A model generated the notes under the pieces. That model ran no database searches and was not told the origin of the DNA. It worked only from the letters and a program-made list of their open reading frames with translations. Positions 45,082 through 52,383 of a stretch of 52,445 bases of DNA are shown piece after piece (position 1 is the first letter of the stretch; each line of letters opens with the position of its first letter). Location: the NCBI GenBank assembly GCA_903925005.1, contig CAIYDX010000026.1:1-52445 (forward strand), written 5' to 3'. This stretch comes from an uncultured Geobacteraceae bacterium. GTDB taxonomy: Bacteria; Desulfobacterota; Desulfuromonadia; Geobacterales; Pseudopelobacteraceae. Both the position numbers and the translations under genes were made by a program.

Positions 45082-46146
45082 CTACAAATAAGCGGTCAAC
45101 CCTGCAGTTCCCAACTGTTCAACCACCTTCTTGACATCCTGGCAGCGGTCGCGGTCACAGACCAGGATCGCGTCCGGTGTGGAGACGATCACGATGTTAT
45201 GAACGCCGACAGTGGCAACCATTTTCCGGTCGGTATAAATCAAGCAATCGGAGGAATCGACGGCAATATGCCCTGCGGCATTGATGCAGACCGTCCCGTT
45301 GCCGTCAGGTTCAACCACCTCCGGCAGAGCGCTCCAGCTCCCGACATCACTCCACCCCATCTCTACCGGCACCATCTGAACCTTGGCAGATTTTTCCATC
45401 ACGCCGTAATCGATAGAAACGCTGTCGATATCCTGATAGAGAGCCGCAATATGTTCCTTGAGAGCTGCTTGGCCAACAGGAAGCTGCTGCACAAGTTTTT
45501 CGTGCAGAGACGGCATGAACGATTCCATCTCCTCTAAAATCGCATCGGCCCGCCAGATGAACATGCCGCTGTTCCAGAAGAAGTTCCCCTCCTCCAGGTA
45601 GCGCAGAGCCTCTGCCAGCGGCGGTTTTTCGACGAAACGCTTGACCGGAAACGGCCCTTGACCATCCGAATCCATACCGGCTTCGATATATCCGTACCCG
45701 GTTTCAGGCCGCGACGGCAATATTCCGAGCGTAACCAGATATCCTTTGCCAGCGGCCTCACCGGCAAAAACCAACGTTTCGCGCAGCTTTTTTTCATTTT
45801 TTATGAAATGATCGGCAGGGAGTACGGCCATAATCCCGGACGGGTCATGGACAGCGATAAGCGCAGCAGCCAAACCGATAGCAGGGGCGGTATTGCGGCC
45901 GACAGGTTCGGCGATGACATCAATAGGGACCGCATCATACAGCTGCATCTGCCGTTCAGTCTCGTCGGCCTGCAGATGGTTGGTGATTATCAGAATCCGC
46001 TTTGGATTAAGCGGCAATATCCGTTCAACCGTCCTCTGAAGCATGCTTCGATCTCCGGTGATAGAAATCAGCTGTTTGGGAAGGGCGGCTCGCGAAAGCG
46101 GCCAGAACCGGGTTCCCGACCCGCCGGCCAAAATGACAATATACAT
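45082..46146 (-). CDS. manC: Mannose-1-phosphate guanylyltransferase
   Basis: The 354-residue protein is a GDP-mannose pyrophosphorylase: VILAGGSGTRFWPLSRAALPKQL (about 4-26), VLPADHFI, ETGYGYIEAG, FVEKPPLAEA and GMFIWRADAIL, with a short C-terminal left-handed helix part. It makes GDP-mannose for polysaccharides. The common bifunctional form carries a phosphomannose isomerase cupin at its C-terminus; here that part is absent and a separate cupin gene lies two genes upstream (46705-47067). Confidence 0.93.
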   Translation of the reverse strand: MYIVILAGGSGTRFWPLSRAALPKQLISITGDRSMLQRTVERILPLNPKRILIITNHLQADETERQMQLYDAVPIDVIAEPVGRNTAPAIGLAAALIAVHDPSGIMAVLPADHFIKNEKKLRETLVFAGEAAGKGYLVTLGILPSRPETGYGYIEAGMDSDGQGPFPVKRFVEKPPLAEALRYLEEGNFFWNSGMFIWRADAILEEMESFMPSLHEKLVQQLPVGQAALKEHIAALYQDIDSVSIDYGVMEKSAKVQMVPVEMGWSDVGSWSALPEVVEPDGNGTVCINAAGHIAVDSSDCLIYTDRKMVATVGVHNIVIVSTPDAILVCDRDRCQDVKKVVEQLGTAGLTAYL

Positions 46147-46165
46147 GACTGATCTCCCGCTATTT

Positions 46166-46184
46166 TAATTCCGATTCGGAATTA
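46166..46184. repeat. Perfect 9+9 bp palindrome between lipoprotein gene and manC
   Basis: TAATTCCGA and TCGGAATTA flank one T and include the stop codon of the lipoprotein gene. It could be a protein-binding site for manC control or a minor hairpin; no T-run follows, so a terminator is unlikely. Confidence 0.45.
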
Positions 46185-46718
46185 TTTGTATTGAATTCGA
46201 TCGATAAAATCGGCGACTTCGCGCCCTAGCAGACTGATCGAGTCTGCAGTGTCGATAACATCCCACAAAGTCTGACGGAAGTAAGCGACCTCCTGATCTG
46301 TAACGCCATCGCGAAGAGTTACAACAACCGATATTTTAAAACGTCCGAGTCGTTTGAATTTCCCGGTCAGCACCAGTGTCGAAGCATCCGGTAATCCGTC
46401 GCGCAATATTTTCTCATAGGTGCGGTGAGATTTGACATAGCGCTCGATATGTTCGGACAGTTCACCAGGGAGTTTGGCATAACGGAGATCAAGCTGGCTC
46501 TTTTTCCCTTTATCTGGCGAGTCGGCATACAGTTCCCGTTTGAGTTCAAGATCCTTAATCAGGAGCGATGTGTAGCTGTACATCGGTTTGGGATTGGTAA
46601 CGACCTGTTCTTCGACAATCGTCGTCGACGTGGCTGCGCATCCCGCAAAGACAAACATCAGGCTGATGAAGCATAGCGTCGGAAGCAGACGTTTGAATGA
46701 GCAGTTACTGCTCGACAT
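46182..46718 (-). CDS. Lipoprotein of unknown function
   Basis: ATG 46718 gives a 178-residue protein with a lipoprotein signal (SFKRLLPTLCFISLMFVFAGC; lipobox FAGC, shown in two parts: core LLPTLCFISLMF, then VFAGC). The mature part (about 27-178) has beta strands such as STLVLTGKFKRLGRFKISVVVTL and a helical tail (ISLLGREVADFIDRIQ). It resembles small outer-membrane lipoproteins, with no specific family recognised. It overlaps the upstream cupin gene by 14 bp, so it is coupled to sugar-nucleotide genes; a role in polysaccharide export is inference. Confidence 0.75.
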   Translation of the reverse strand: MSSSNCSFKRLLPTLCFISLMFVFAGCAATSTTIVEEQVVTNPKPMYSYTSLLIKDLELKRELYADSPDKGKKSQLDLRYAKLPGELSEHIERYVKSHRTYEKILRDGLPDASTLVLTGKFKRLGRFKISVVVTLRDGVTDQEVAYFRQTLWDVIDTADSISLLGREVADFIDRIQYK

Positions 46719-47067
46719 CAGGGCTTTCACAGCGGTTGTAATCATCATCAAAGCGGACAATATCGTCTTCGCCAAGATATTCTCCGCTTTGAACTTCAAT
46801 GATCACAAGCGGTATCTTGCCCGGATTTTCGAGACGATGGTTTTGACCGATCGGAATAAAGGTAGACTCGTTGACGTTGACAATCAGCCGGGTGCCGCCA
46901 CAGGTAACGAGGGCGGTGCCGGACACCACAATCCAGTGTTCGCTACGGTGGTGATGTTTCTGCAGCGACAGGCGCTGGCCGGGCAGGACTTCAATCCGTT
47001 TAATTTTATAATTCGTGTTCTCATCGAGAACGGTATAGGTGCCCCAAGGGCGTTCGCCGCGTTCCAT
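46705..47067 (-). CDS. Stand-alone mannose-6-phosphate isomerase-type cupin
   Basis: The 120-residue protein is the type II phosphomannose isomerase cupin normally fused to ManC/AlgA: ERPWGTYTVLDENTNYKIKRI, PGQRLSLQKHHHRSEHWIVVSGTA (metal-binding His residues, about 29-52), NESTFIPIGQNHRLENPG and EVQSGEYLGEDDIVRFDDDY. It probably interconverts fructose-6-P and mannose-6-P. As a separate gene it is functionally paired with manC downstream. Confidence 0.9.
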   Translation of the reverse strand: MERGERPWGTYTVLDENTNYKIKRIEVLPGQRLSLQKHHHRSEHWIVVSGTALVTCGGTRLIVNVNESTFIPIGQNHRLENPGKIPLVIIEVQSGEYLGEDDIVRFDDDYNRCESPDVEQ

Positions 47068-47078
47068 CGTTGATCCTT

Positions 47079-47918
47079 TCAGAGGGCATTTGAGGTACGA
47101 AGTTTAAGATATTCCTGCAGGGCGCTCCGCCAGGGTTGCGGTTGAAACCCGGTGTCGCCGGCCAATTTGGCACAATCCAGCGTCGAATAGAGCGGCCTAT
47201 TGGCTGGGCGATTCAACTCGGTGGTTGTCATCGGTTTAACCGAAACATTTAAACCGGCCTCTTCAAAAATTGCTTTGGCAAAATCGTTCCACGAGCAGTA
47301 CTCCGAGTTGGCCGCATGATACGTTCCCCGGCGGCCGCTGTCTATCAGCGCAATAATTGCCCGTGCCAGATCAACCGTCCAAGTCGGTGAACCGATCTGA
47401 TCGTCGACAACGGTAAGTTCATCCTTTTCAGCCCCCAGACGCAGCATGGTCTCGACAAAGTTCTTGCCATGCAGGCCATACAGCCACTGGGTCCGCACGA
47501 TCAGATGGTCAGGACAGAATGCAGCGTTCATTTCGCCCGCCAGTTTTGACTCACCATAGACACTGAGCGGACAAGGTGCATCATCCTCAACGTACGGCGT
47601 ACCTTTGCCGCCATCAAAAACGTAATCGGTGCTGATCTGCACCAGTAAAGCGCCGATATCACGGCAGGTCATCGCCAGGTATCCCACCCCTTCACCATTC
47701 ACCGACATGGCGGTTTCCGTGTTGCTTTCGCAGCCATCCACATCGGTATAGGCGGCACAATTGATTACCACTTTAGGCTTAAGTTTGCCGATAACCTTTA
47801 CAACCGATTCCGGCGAGGTGATATCGATATCGGCGATGTCAACACCCTGTCCTCTGCCGCCCAGAAGCGCAATCAAATCACACCCCAACATACCGTTTGC
47901 TCCGACCACCAAGATCAA
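47079..47918 (-). CDS. rfbD: dTDP-4-dehydrorhamnose reductase
   Basis: The start is a TTG at 47918 behind GGAGGTG. The 279-residue SDR protein has the Rossmann motif VVGANGMLGCDL, INCAAYTDVDGCE, the catalytic YGESKLAGE (Tyr/Lys), ISTDYVFDG and RTQWLYG. It makes dTDP-L-rhamnose for surface polysaccharide. The partner genes rfbA, rfbB and rfbC are not in view. It leads a run with the cupin, lipoprotein and manC genes (11 bp spacing to the cupin). Confidence 0.93.
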   Translation of the reverse strand: MILVVGANGMLGCDLIALLGGRGQGVDIADIDITSPESVVKVIGKLKPKVVINCAAYTDVDGCESNTETAMSVNGEGVGYLAMTCRDIGALLVQISTDYVFDGGKGTPYVEDDAPCPLSVYGESKLAGEMNAAFCPDHLIVRTQWLYGLHGKNFVETMLRLGAEKDELTVVDDQIGSPTWTVDLARAIIALIDSGRRGTYHAANSEYCSWNDFAKAIFEEAGLNVSVKPMTTTELNRPANRPLYSTLDCAKLAGDTGFQPQPWRSALQEYLKLRTSNAL

Positions 47919-48022
47919 AAGACACCTCCGTACTAATTTTGATACTATTTCCTTTTTTCAGCAATTCTGATATGGTGACAGCCGTTTTCAGTAGACTGAT
48001 ATCTTCACCGGGAGGAATAATT

Positions 48023-48205
48023 ATGACTACCAATGTCAAATGCCGCTGCGGCTCCGATCACCATGGCCATCTCTGTATGTTGAAAAGCAACGGGTTGTAC
48101 GATGAAATAGCCGCAATAAGCAGTGATCCGAAATTCTACTGTTTTACCTGCGGAGGTGAAGCAAACTGCGCCGAAAACCTGTGTGAACCGGCTCCGATAG
48201 AATAG
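48023..48205 (+). CDS. Small Cys-rich protein (60 aa)
   Basis: The ATG at 48023 follows a perfect GGAGG Shine-Dalgarno. The 60 residues hold nine Cys: VKCRCGSDHHGHLCML and FYCFTCGGEANCAENLCE, with His residues, which suggests one or two zinc or iron-sulfur sites. No signal peptide. It is an isolated plus-strand gene, divergent from rfbD and convergent with the HDOD gene. Function unknown. Confidence 0.8.
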   Translation: MTTNVKCRCGSDHHGHLCMLKSNGLYDEIAAISSDPKFYCFTCGGEANCAENLCEPAPIE

Positions 48206-48256
48206 AGACGCAAAATTTTGCGTCTGGATCGCCTGAGACGCAAAATCTTGCGTCTC
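48206..48256. repeat. Two adjacent GAGACGCAAAA palindromes
   Basis: AGACGCAAAATTTTGCGTCT (48206-48225) is a perfect 20-bp palindrome. A second one, GAGACGCAAAA-TCTTGCGTCTC (48235-48256), follows after 9 bp with one central mismatch pair. They fill the gap between two convergent genes and begin directly at the stop of the Cys-rich gene. They resemble short interspersed palindromic repeats and could also act as a transcription block for both genes. Confidence 0.8.
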
Positions 48257-48266
48257 TACATTCACA

Positions 48267-49112
48267 TCATTCCTCCAGAGCGGCTTCCCTGGATTCCTCC
48301 AGCATCGACTCAAGTTCTATTATCTGGGGATCGGTCAGATCAAGAGCCTCTGCTTCTTTCGTACTCATTAATACGAGTTCCGGTTCATGTATCAGGCCAA
48401 CCCCGATTCGATGAGTGGCCAAATTGACAAAGCGCACGATCGCCAGCATTTTGTTGACGGTATCCCATTCTTCGATGTGATGATCGCGGATTACGTCACA
48501 GTACATCGTAGGAAAATTCCAATGTTGCATCAAACGATATCCCTGTTCGACATGCATGGTTTCAAATATTTCCAGAATCAACTCATCATCAAAGAGTGAA
48601 TTGATCACCCCTGCCGCCACAAGTTTCTCGATTGACTTCAACAGATATAGTTTACCGACATCATGCAGAAGAGCCGCCAGATAGGTTTCATCGGCCACGC
48701 CGCGCATGCCGCAGGAGTGGGCCAACCAGCGGGCGCCGAGAGCACAGCAGTGACTGTGCAGCCACATTTCTTTCATATAGTGGTCAAGCGCCGGATTGTT
48801 AGATGAGTGGGCAGACGCCTGAGAAGCCGCAATAACCAGGTTTATGACCTGCTGTGCGCCGAGCCGGATCACCGCTTCTTTAATCGTGGCAACTTTAGAG
48901 CGCCCCATATACATGGGAGAGTTGGCGATTTTAAGCATCTGGCTGGCCAGCGACATATCCTCGTTTGCAACCTGAGAAACTTCATCAACCGTAAAATCAT
49001 AGTTTGACAGCATTCTTTGAAGCTTTAACGCAACGGGATGAAAAATCGGCAGCTCAATAGGCTGCGAAGCGAGTAACCTTCTTACGGTTTCCGGGATTGA
49101 TGCCTCTGACAT
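48267..49112 (-). CDS. HDOD-domain signalling protein
   Basis: The 281-residue protein is a single HDOD domain: HPVALKLQRMLSNYDFTVDEVSQVANEDMSLASQMLKIANSP near the N-terminus (given in family order), IKEAVIRLGAQQVINLVIA, and YLAALLHDVGKLYLLK (about 143-158), with HVEQGYRLMQHWNFP and RDHHIEEW beyond. HDOD proteins are related to HD phosphohydrolases but usually lack activity and act in signalling, motility or stress regulation. Here HDVGK and two more His motifs survive, so enzymatic activity cannot be ruled out. No fused sensor domain. Confidence 0.88.
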   Translation of the reverse strand: MSEASIPETVRRLLASQPIELPIFHPVALKLQRMLSNYDFTVDEVSQVANEDMSLASQMLKIANSPMYMGRSKVATIKEAVIRLGAQQVINLVIAASQASAHSSNNPALDHYMKEMWLHSHCCALGARWLAHSCGMRGVADETYLAALLHDVGKLYLLKSIEKLVAAGVINSLFDDELILEIFETMHVEQGYRLMQHWNFPTMYCDVIRDHHIEEWDTVNKMLAIVRFVNLATHRIGVGLIHEPELVLMSTKEAEALDLTDPQIIELESMLEESREAALEE

Positions 49113-49151
49113 TACTGACTCCTTAAAACAGTGTAACTACTCAAATTCAAT

Positions 49152-49553
49152 CTAACAGCCACAACCGCAGTTATGGCAAACTTTCCTGAATTCACTTGAG
49201 GGGGCAACGGTTTCAGGCGCAAACGCCACGCGCCTGACCGCTCTGCCGATATCTTCCAGAATATCCAGCCGTTCGCTTTTTCCGATAATATGACCGATAC
49301 ACTGGTTGCTATGCCCATCCTGCGGTGAAGATATTCTCACGACATTCAACAGATCGGCATAACTGTTGACGGAGATAACCGCATCACGGTTGCGCACCAC
49401 GGACAAAAGCACTCCCAATCGTTCCATCTCCGTAATCATTCCCGCCAGAGACTCCTGAAACGATTGACCGTCAAAATCGAAATACCAATCATTTCTGAGG
49501 TGTTTCTGATCAAGGATAGTGATAACCATCCGTTTTGTTTTATCGCACACCAT
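49152..49553 (-). CDS. Unrecognised protein with CHNCGCGC tail
   Basis: ATG 49553 gives 133 residues (a TTG at 49559 is equally possible, nearer the GGAG). The body is a mixed alpha/beta domain (MVITILDQKHLRNDWYFDF, FQESLAGMITEMERLGVLLSVV) and the C-terminus ends in CHNCGCGC, four Cys within eight residues and a likely metal site. No family recognised. It lies between two same-strand genes (18 bp after the 49578 gene, 39 bp before the HDOD gene) and is probably co-transcribed with both. Confidence 0.65.
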   Translation of the reverse strand: MVCDKTKRMVITILDQKHLRNDWYFDFDGQSFQESLAGMITEMERLGVLLSVVRNRDAVISVNSYADLLNVVRISSPQDGHSNQCIGHIIGKSERLDILEDIGRAVRRVAFAPETVAPSSEFRKVCHNCGCGC

Positions 49554-49577
49554 TTTCAAGCTGCTCCATAACTGCAG

Positions 49578-50075
49578 TCACAATATTCCCGGACACTCTG
49601 AGTCCCACTGGGCGAAGCCGTCGCCGGAAAGATTCAGAAATGAATCGATGCGGCTTTGGTAATATTCAAGCTCCCCGGCCTCCTGCAAAAGAAAAGAGAG
49701 CTCATCGGCAGAAATCAGGTGCCTGCGGTGCATAAATCGATACAACTCGGAAATTGCCGTCAGATGGCGCTCCAGAGTCACTAACTCTGGATCCAGCGTA
49801 TGGGTGATAAACCAGGATCCGGCGAATTTAGTCACTATTCCCGGCTGAGGTCGCGCAATATTCTGACGGCCAAAGTCAATCAGATAATCACGCAGATAGA
49901 GATCGGCGCTGAAAGCAAGTTCGGAAGCCTTTTCTGCGTTCATCCCCTGCTGCTGAAGGAACAGATAAAACTGTTTCAGAATCTGCTGGCAACGCCCGTC
50001 AACCAACAGCTCTTCGTCAATCGTATCAAAATCGAAATCTTCATGTTCAAATTTCAGGTCATCGTTCTGCATCAT
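49578..50075 (-). CDS. Unrecognised helical protein (165 aa)
   Basis: This 165-residue protein has an acidic N-terminus (DDLKFEHEDFDFDTIDEELL) and a mostly helical body (QQILKQFYLFLQQQGMNAEKASELAFSADLYLRDYLIDFG, given in part; LISADELSFLLQEAGELEYYQSRIDSFLN). The stretch AEKASELAFSADLYLRDYLI suggests a helical bundle of unknown role. No signal peptide or metal motif. It is the first gene after the 79-bp repeat and just upstream of the Cys-tail gene; no function can be given. Confidence 0.65.
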   Translation of the reverse strand: MMQNDDLKFEHEDFDFDTIDEELLVDGRCQQILKQFYLFLQQQGMNAEKASELAFSADLYLRDYLIDFGRQNIARPQPGIVTKFAGSWFITHTLDPELVTLERHLTAISELYRFMHRRHLISADELSFLLQEAGELEYYQSRIDSFLNLSGDGFAQWDSECPGIL

Positions 50076-50091
50076 ATTGGAGCACTCTTTC

Positions 50092-50170
50092 TTAGTAAGT
50101 TAGAAGTTATTTTCTGCGCTTTTCTGGCAGAAAATAACTTCGTTAACGCACTTATCCAGTTTATCTGGGC
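50092..50170 (-). repeat. 79-bp dispersed hairpin repeat, copy B
   Basis: This is the minus-strand partner of 29217-29295 (72 of 79 identical). The hairpin arms are longer here, 14 bp: GAAGTTATTTTCTG and CAGAAAATAACTTC. Compared with copy A, one pair is exchanged (C-G to T-A) and one mismatch is repaired to a pair. The repeat extends 10 bp into the aminopeptidase gene, so it supplies that gene's last codons and stop. Confidence 0.85.
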
Positions 50171-51270
50171 CAGGCAGGATTTAGATCAAGCAGCTCTTTG
50201 TGAACAAAACGGCCATTTTTCTGGATCAGAACGTCGTCAAACCAGATTTCGCCATCGCCAAGAATCCGGACCAAATCCCAATGTACGGAGGAGCGATTGC
50301 CATTATCACATTCATCATACGCCTGTCCCGGTGTAAAGTGAATCGAGCCGAATATCTTTTCATCAAAAAGGATGTTGCGCATCGGCTGACGAATCCCCGG
50401 GTTGACACCAATCGCAAACTCGCCGATATAACGGGCCCCTTCATCGGCATCCAGAATTTTGTTAAGGGATTTAGTCATCCCTCCTTCTGCAGTGGCCTTG
50501 ACAATCTTGCCATCGGAAAACTCTAACCGGACGCCGCTATACTCTTTTCCCTGATAGATACTCGGGCAATTATAACTGATATGCCCCTGAACAGAATTTT
50601 TGACCGGAGCGGTGAACACCTCGCCATCCGGCATATTGAGACGGCCATCGCATTTAATGCCGGGCAGACCGGCGATGCTGAAACGAAGATCGGTATCCGG
50701 AGCAGAAATGCGGACCATTTCTGTCCGATCGATCAATTTTTTAAGTTTTTCCTGCTTCTTTGACTCGGCTTTCCAGTCGATGCAGCAAGCCGAGAAGAGG
50801 TAATCCTCATATTCGTCCAGACTCATACGAGCTTCCTGGGCCGAAGCGTGAGTAGGGTAGCGGGTCACGCACCAGCGTGTGTGCTTAACGCGCTGGTCCA
50901 CCAGCGGTCTCGTCAGCTTCGCATATGCAACCACCGCCTCCTGGCGGGCATTAGCCATAACCATTGAATTATTACCAGCCGATATGCCGATATAGACCGT
51001 TACCGTTTTGTAGAAATCCAGTTTATGCTGAGGAAAATGATCAAGCTGCAGTTTATTGGCATTATTGTAAAAATAACGATCTATTTCCGCCACTGAAAAG
51101 CTGTATTCGACATATTTAGCACCTCTCGCGAGACAGAGCGCATACAGCTCCTTAACCAGCGGCAGCGCCTCCAGACCGGCAGCGTTAATAAGTACGACAT
51201 CATCCTTTTTCACCCGGGTCGAATAATCGACCAGTATCTCTGCAAACTGCCGAATTCTGGGATCGTTCAT
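50161..51270 (-). CDS. M29-type aminopeptidase
   Basis: The 369-residue protein matches thermophilic (M29, AmpS/PepS-like) aminopeptidases: FAEILVDYSTRVKKDDVVLINAAG at the N-terminus, then RISAPDTDLRFSIAG, DGRLNMPDGEVFTAPV (metal-binding Glu), NKILDADEGARYIGEFAIGVNPGIR (second Glu), FGSIHFTPGQAYDE (His) and SSVHWDLVRIL (His, Asp). It would remove N-terminal residues using a two-metal site. The last codons (Pro-Arg-stop) lie within the 79-bp repeat, so its C-terminus may have been set by insertion of that element. Confidence 0.88.
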   Translation of the reverse strand: MNDPRIRQFAEILVDYSTRVKKDDVVLINAAGLEALPLVKELYALCLARGAKYVEYSFSVAEIDRYFYNNANKLQLDHFPQHKLDFYKTVTVYIGISAGNNSMVMANARQEAVVAYAKLTRPLVDQRVKHTRWCVTRYPTHASAQEARMSLDEYEDYLFSACCIDWKAESKKQEKLKKLIDRTEMVRISAPDTDLRFSIAGLPGIKCDGRLNMPDGEVFTAPVKNSVQGHISYNCPSIYQGKEYSGVRLEFSDGKIVKATAEGGMTKSLNKILDADEGARYIGEFAIGVNPGIRQPMRNILFDEKIFGSIHFTPGQAYDECDNGNRSSVHWDLVRILGDGEIWFDDVLIQKNGRFVHKELLDLNPAWPR

Positions 51271-51298
51271 AAACAGACCTCTAGTATTGTAAAAAACG

Positions 51299-51979
51299 TC
51301 AATGCATCATCAGTCTGGTGACTCCCAGGACAAGGCCGCTTTGCGGACCGGCCAGCAACTGAACGCCAATTCTGAGAACGGGGGAGATAATATACGAAAA
51401 CATGTTGGTAAAAAACACCAGCGCGATGATAATAATCATCCCGTACGGTTCAATGCGAGACAAGGCTGCGGCCTGCCGGTAAGGCAGCAACCCGACCAGC
51501 ACCCGCCCGCCATCCAGCGGCGGCACCGGTATCATATTAAATATTGCCAACAAAAGATTTATATAGACGGAGAAAGCCAGCATCAAAATAACCGGTTCCA
51601 CCAGCATGGCAAGCGGTGAACCGGAAGCGGCCGGATTGCCGAACGCCACCAGCCCACGCAGCAAAAATGCCGAAACCGTTGCCAGGATGATGTTGGTAAC
51701 AGGTCCGGCGGCCGCCACCCATATCATATCCCGCTTGGGATTACGGAGATTTTCAAACACTACCGGCACCGGTTTTGCCCACCCTATGCCGATAAAAAAT
51801 ATCATCAGCGTACCAATGATATCGATATGCTTGATGGGGTTGAGTGTCAATCGGCCCAACATTTTGGCTGTCGGATCGCCAAATCTCCAGGCAACATAAC
51901 CATGTGATACTTCGTGGCAAACAATTGCCAGCATACCCGGAACAAGCATTACTGAAAGCTTGAGAAAGAAACTTTCCAT
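51299..51979 (-). CDS. Site-2-protease-type metallopeptidase (M50)
   Basis: ATG 51979, after AAAGGA, gives 226 residues. The M50 fold is clear: first motif VCHEVSHGYVAWRFGDPTA (HExxH, about 20-24), and the partner motif NMIPVPPLDGGRVL (Asp in PPLDGG, about 158). About five to six membrane segments surround them. These intramembrane proteases cut membrane regulators, but the short form without a PDZ domain has few known substrates. It starts its own transcript upstream of the aminopeptidase gene, 28 bp away. Confidence 0.9.
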   Translation of the reverse strand: MESFFLKLSVMLVPGMLAIVCHEVSHGYVAWRFGDPTAKMLGRLTLNPIKHIDIIGTLMIFFIGIGWAKPVPVVFENLRNPKRDMIWVAAAGPVTNIILATVSAFLLRGLVAFGNPAASGSPLAMLVEPVILMLAFSVYINLLLAIFNMIPVPPLDGGRVLVGLLPYRQAAALSRIEPYGMIIIIALVFFTNMFSYIISPVLRIGVQLLAGPQSGLVLGVTRLMMH

Positions 51980-52068
51980 CTGGAGTCCTTTAAACTGAAT
52001 AGAGCCACCCTTCCTTCTAGCAGAGTAAACCGGCAAAGTCAATTGCAAGGCTTCTCCCCAAACGCAGA

Positions 52069-52092
52069 AAAGGCGGGATCACTCCCGCCTTT
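52069..52092. terminator. Strong hairpin upstream of the M50 gene
   Basis: A perfect 10-bp G/C-rich stem (AAAGGCGGGA / TCCCGCCTTT, loop of 4) lies 90 bp upstream of the M50 start. T's follow on each strand within the stem. It could terminate transcription from the right end of the window on the minus strand. The rest of 51980-52213 holds nothing I can identify. Confidence 0.75.
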
Positions 52093-52213
52093 GGCATTTT
52101 ACATAATCGGTAAAAATCAGCAAGTTGGCTCTCACATTTTTCAACTCTCGCACAAACAAATTAGCGGCAGAGCATAGACATCCTGAAACAAACCGAGGCC
52201 GGATATATGAAGG

Positions 52214-52330
52214 CTAATTACAGTAGTTTTTCTTCGGTTTCGAATTCTTTTTGTCTCCGGACGACGGTTGTTGTTCTTTGTCTTTGTCTTTGTCTTTGTC
52301 CTTATCCCCCTGTGTCAGGATAGTTGTCAC
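52214..52330 (-). CDS. Possible 38-aa Lys/Asp-repeat peptide
   Basis: A GTG at 52330, just after an AAGGGGAG sequence, opens a 38-residue frame: TTILTQGDKDKDKDKDKEQ, then PSSGDKKNSKPKKNYCN. The four KD units come from an exact (TTTGTC)4 repeat on the plus strand (52277-52300). It is very basic and probably disordered. Short length, repeat origin and GTG start make this a tentative gene. Confidence 0.3.
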   Translation of the reverse strand: MTTILTQGDKDKDKDKDKEQQPSSGDKKNSKPKKNYCN

Positions 52331-52332
52331 CT

Positions 52333-52377
52333 CCCCTTTCCAAATTAATCTGTTACTCTGGGGGCACCGGAAAGGGG
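52333..52377 (+). promoter_or_regulatory. Hairpin that would mask the transposase ribosome-binding site
   Basis: CCCCTTTCC (52333-52341) is the exact complement of GGAAAGGGG (52369-52377), and the second arm is the Shine-Dalgarno of the transposase gene at 52384 (six-base spacing). A transcript starting upstream would fold this arm away; one starting inside the loop would not. Such protection against read-through expression is known for several insertion sequences. Confidence 0.5.
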
Positions 52378-52383
52378 TAAATA

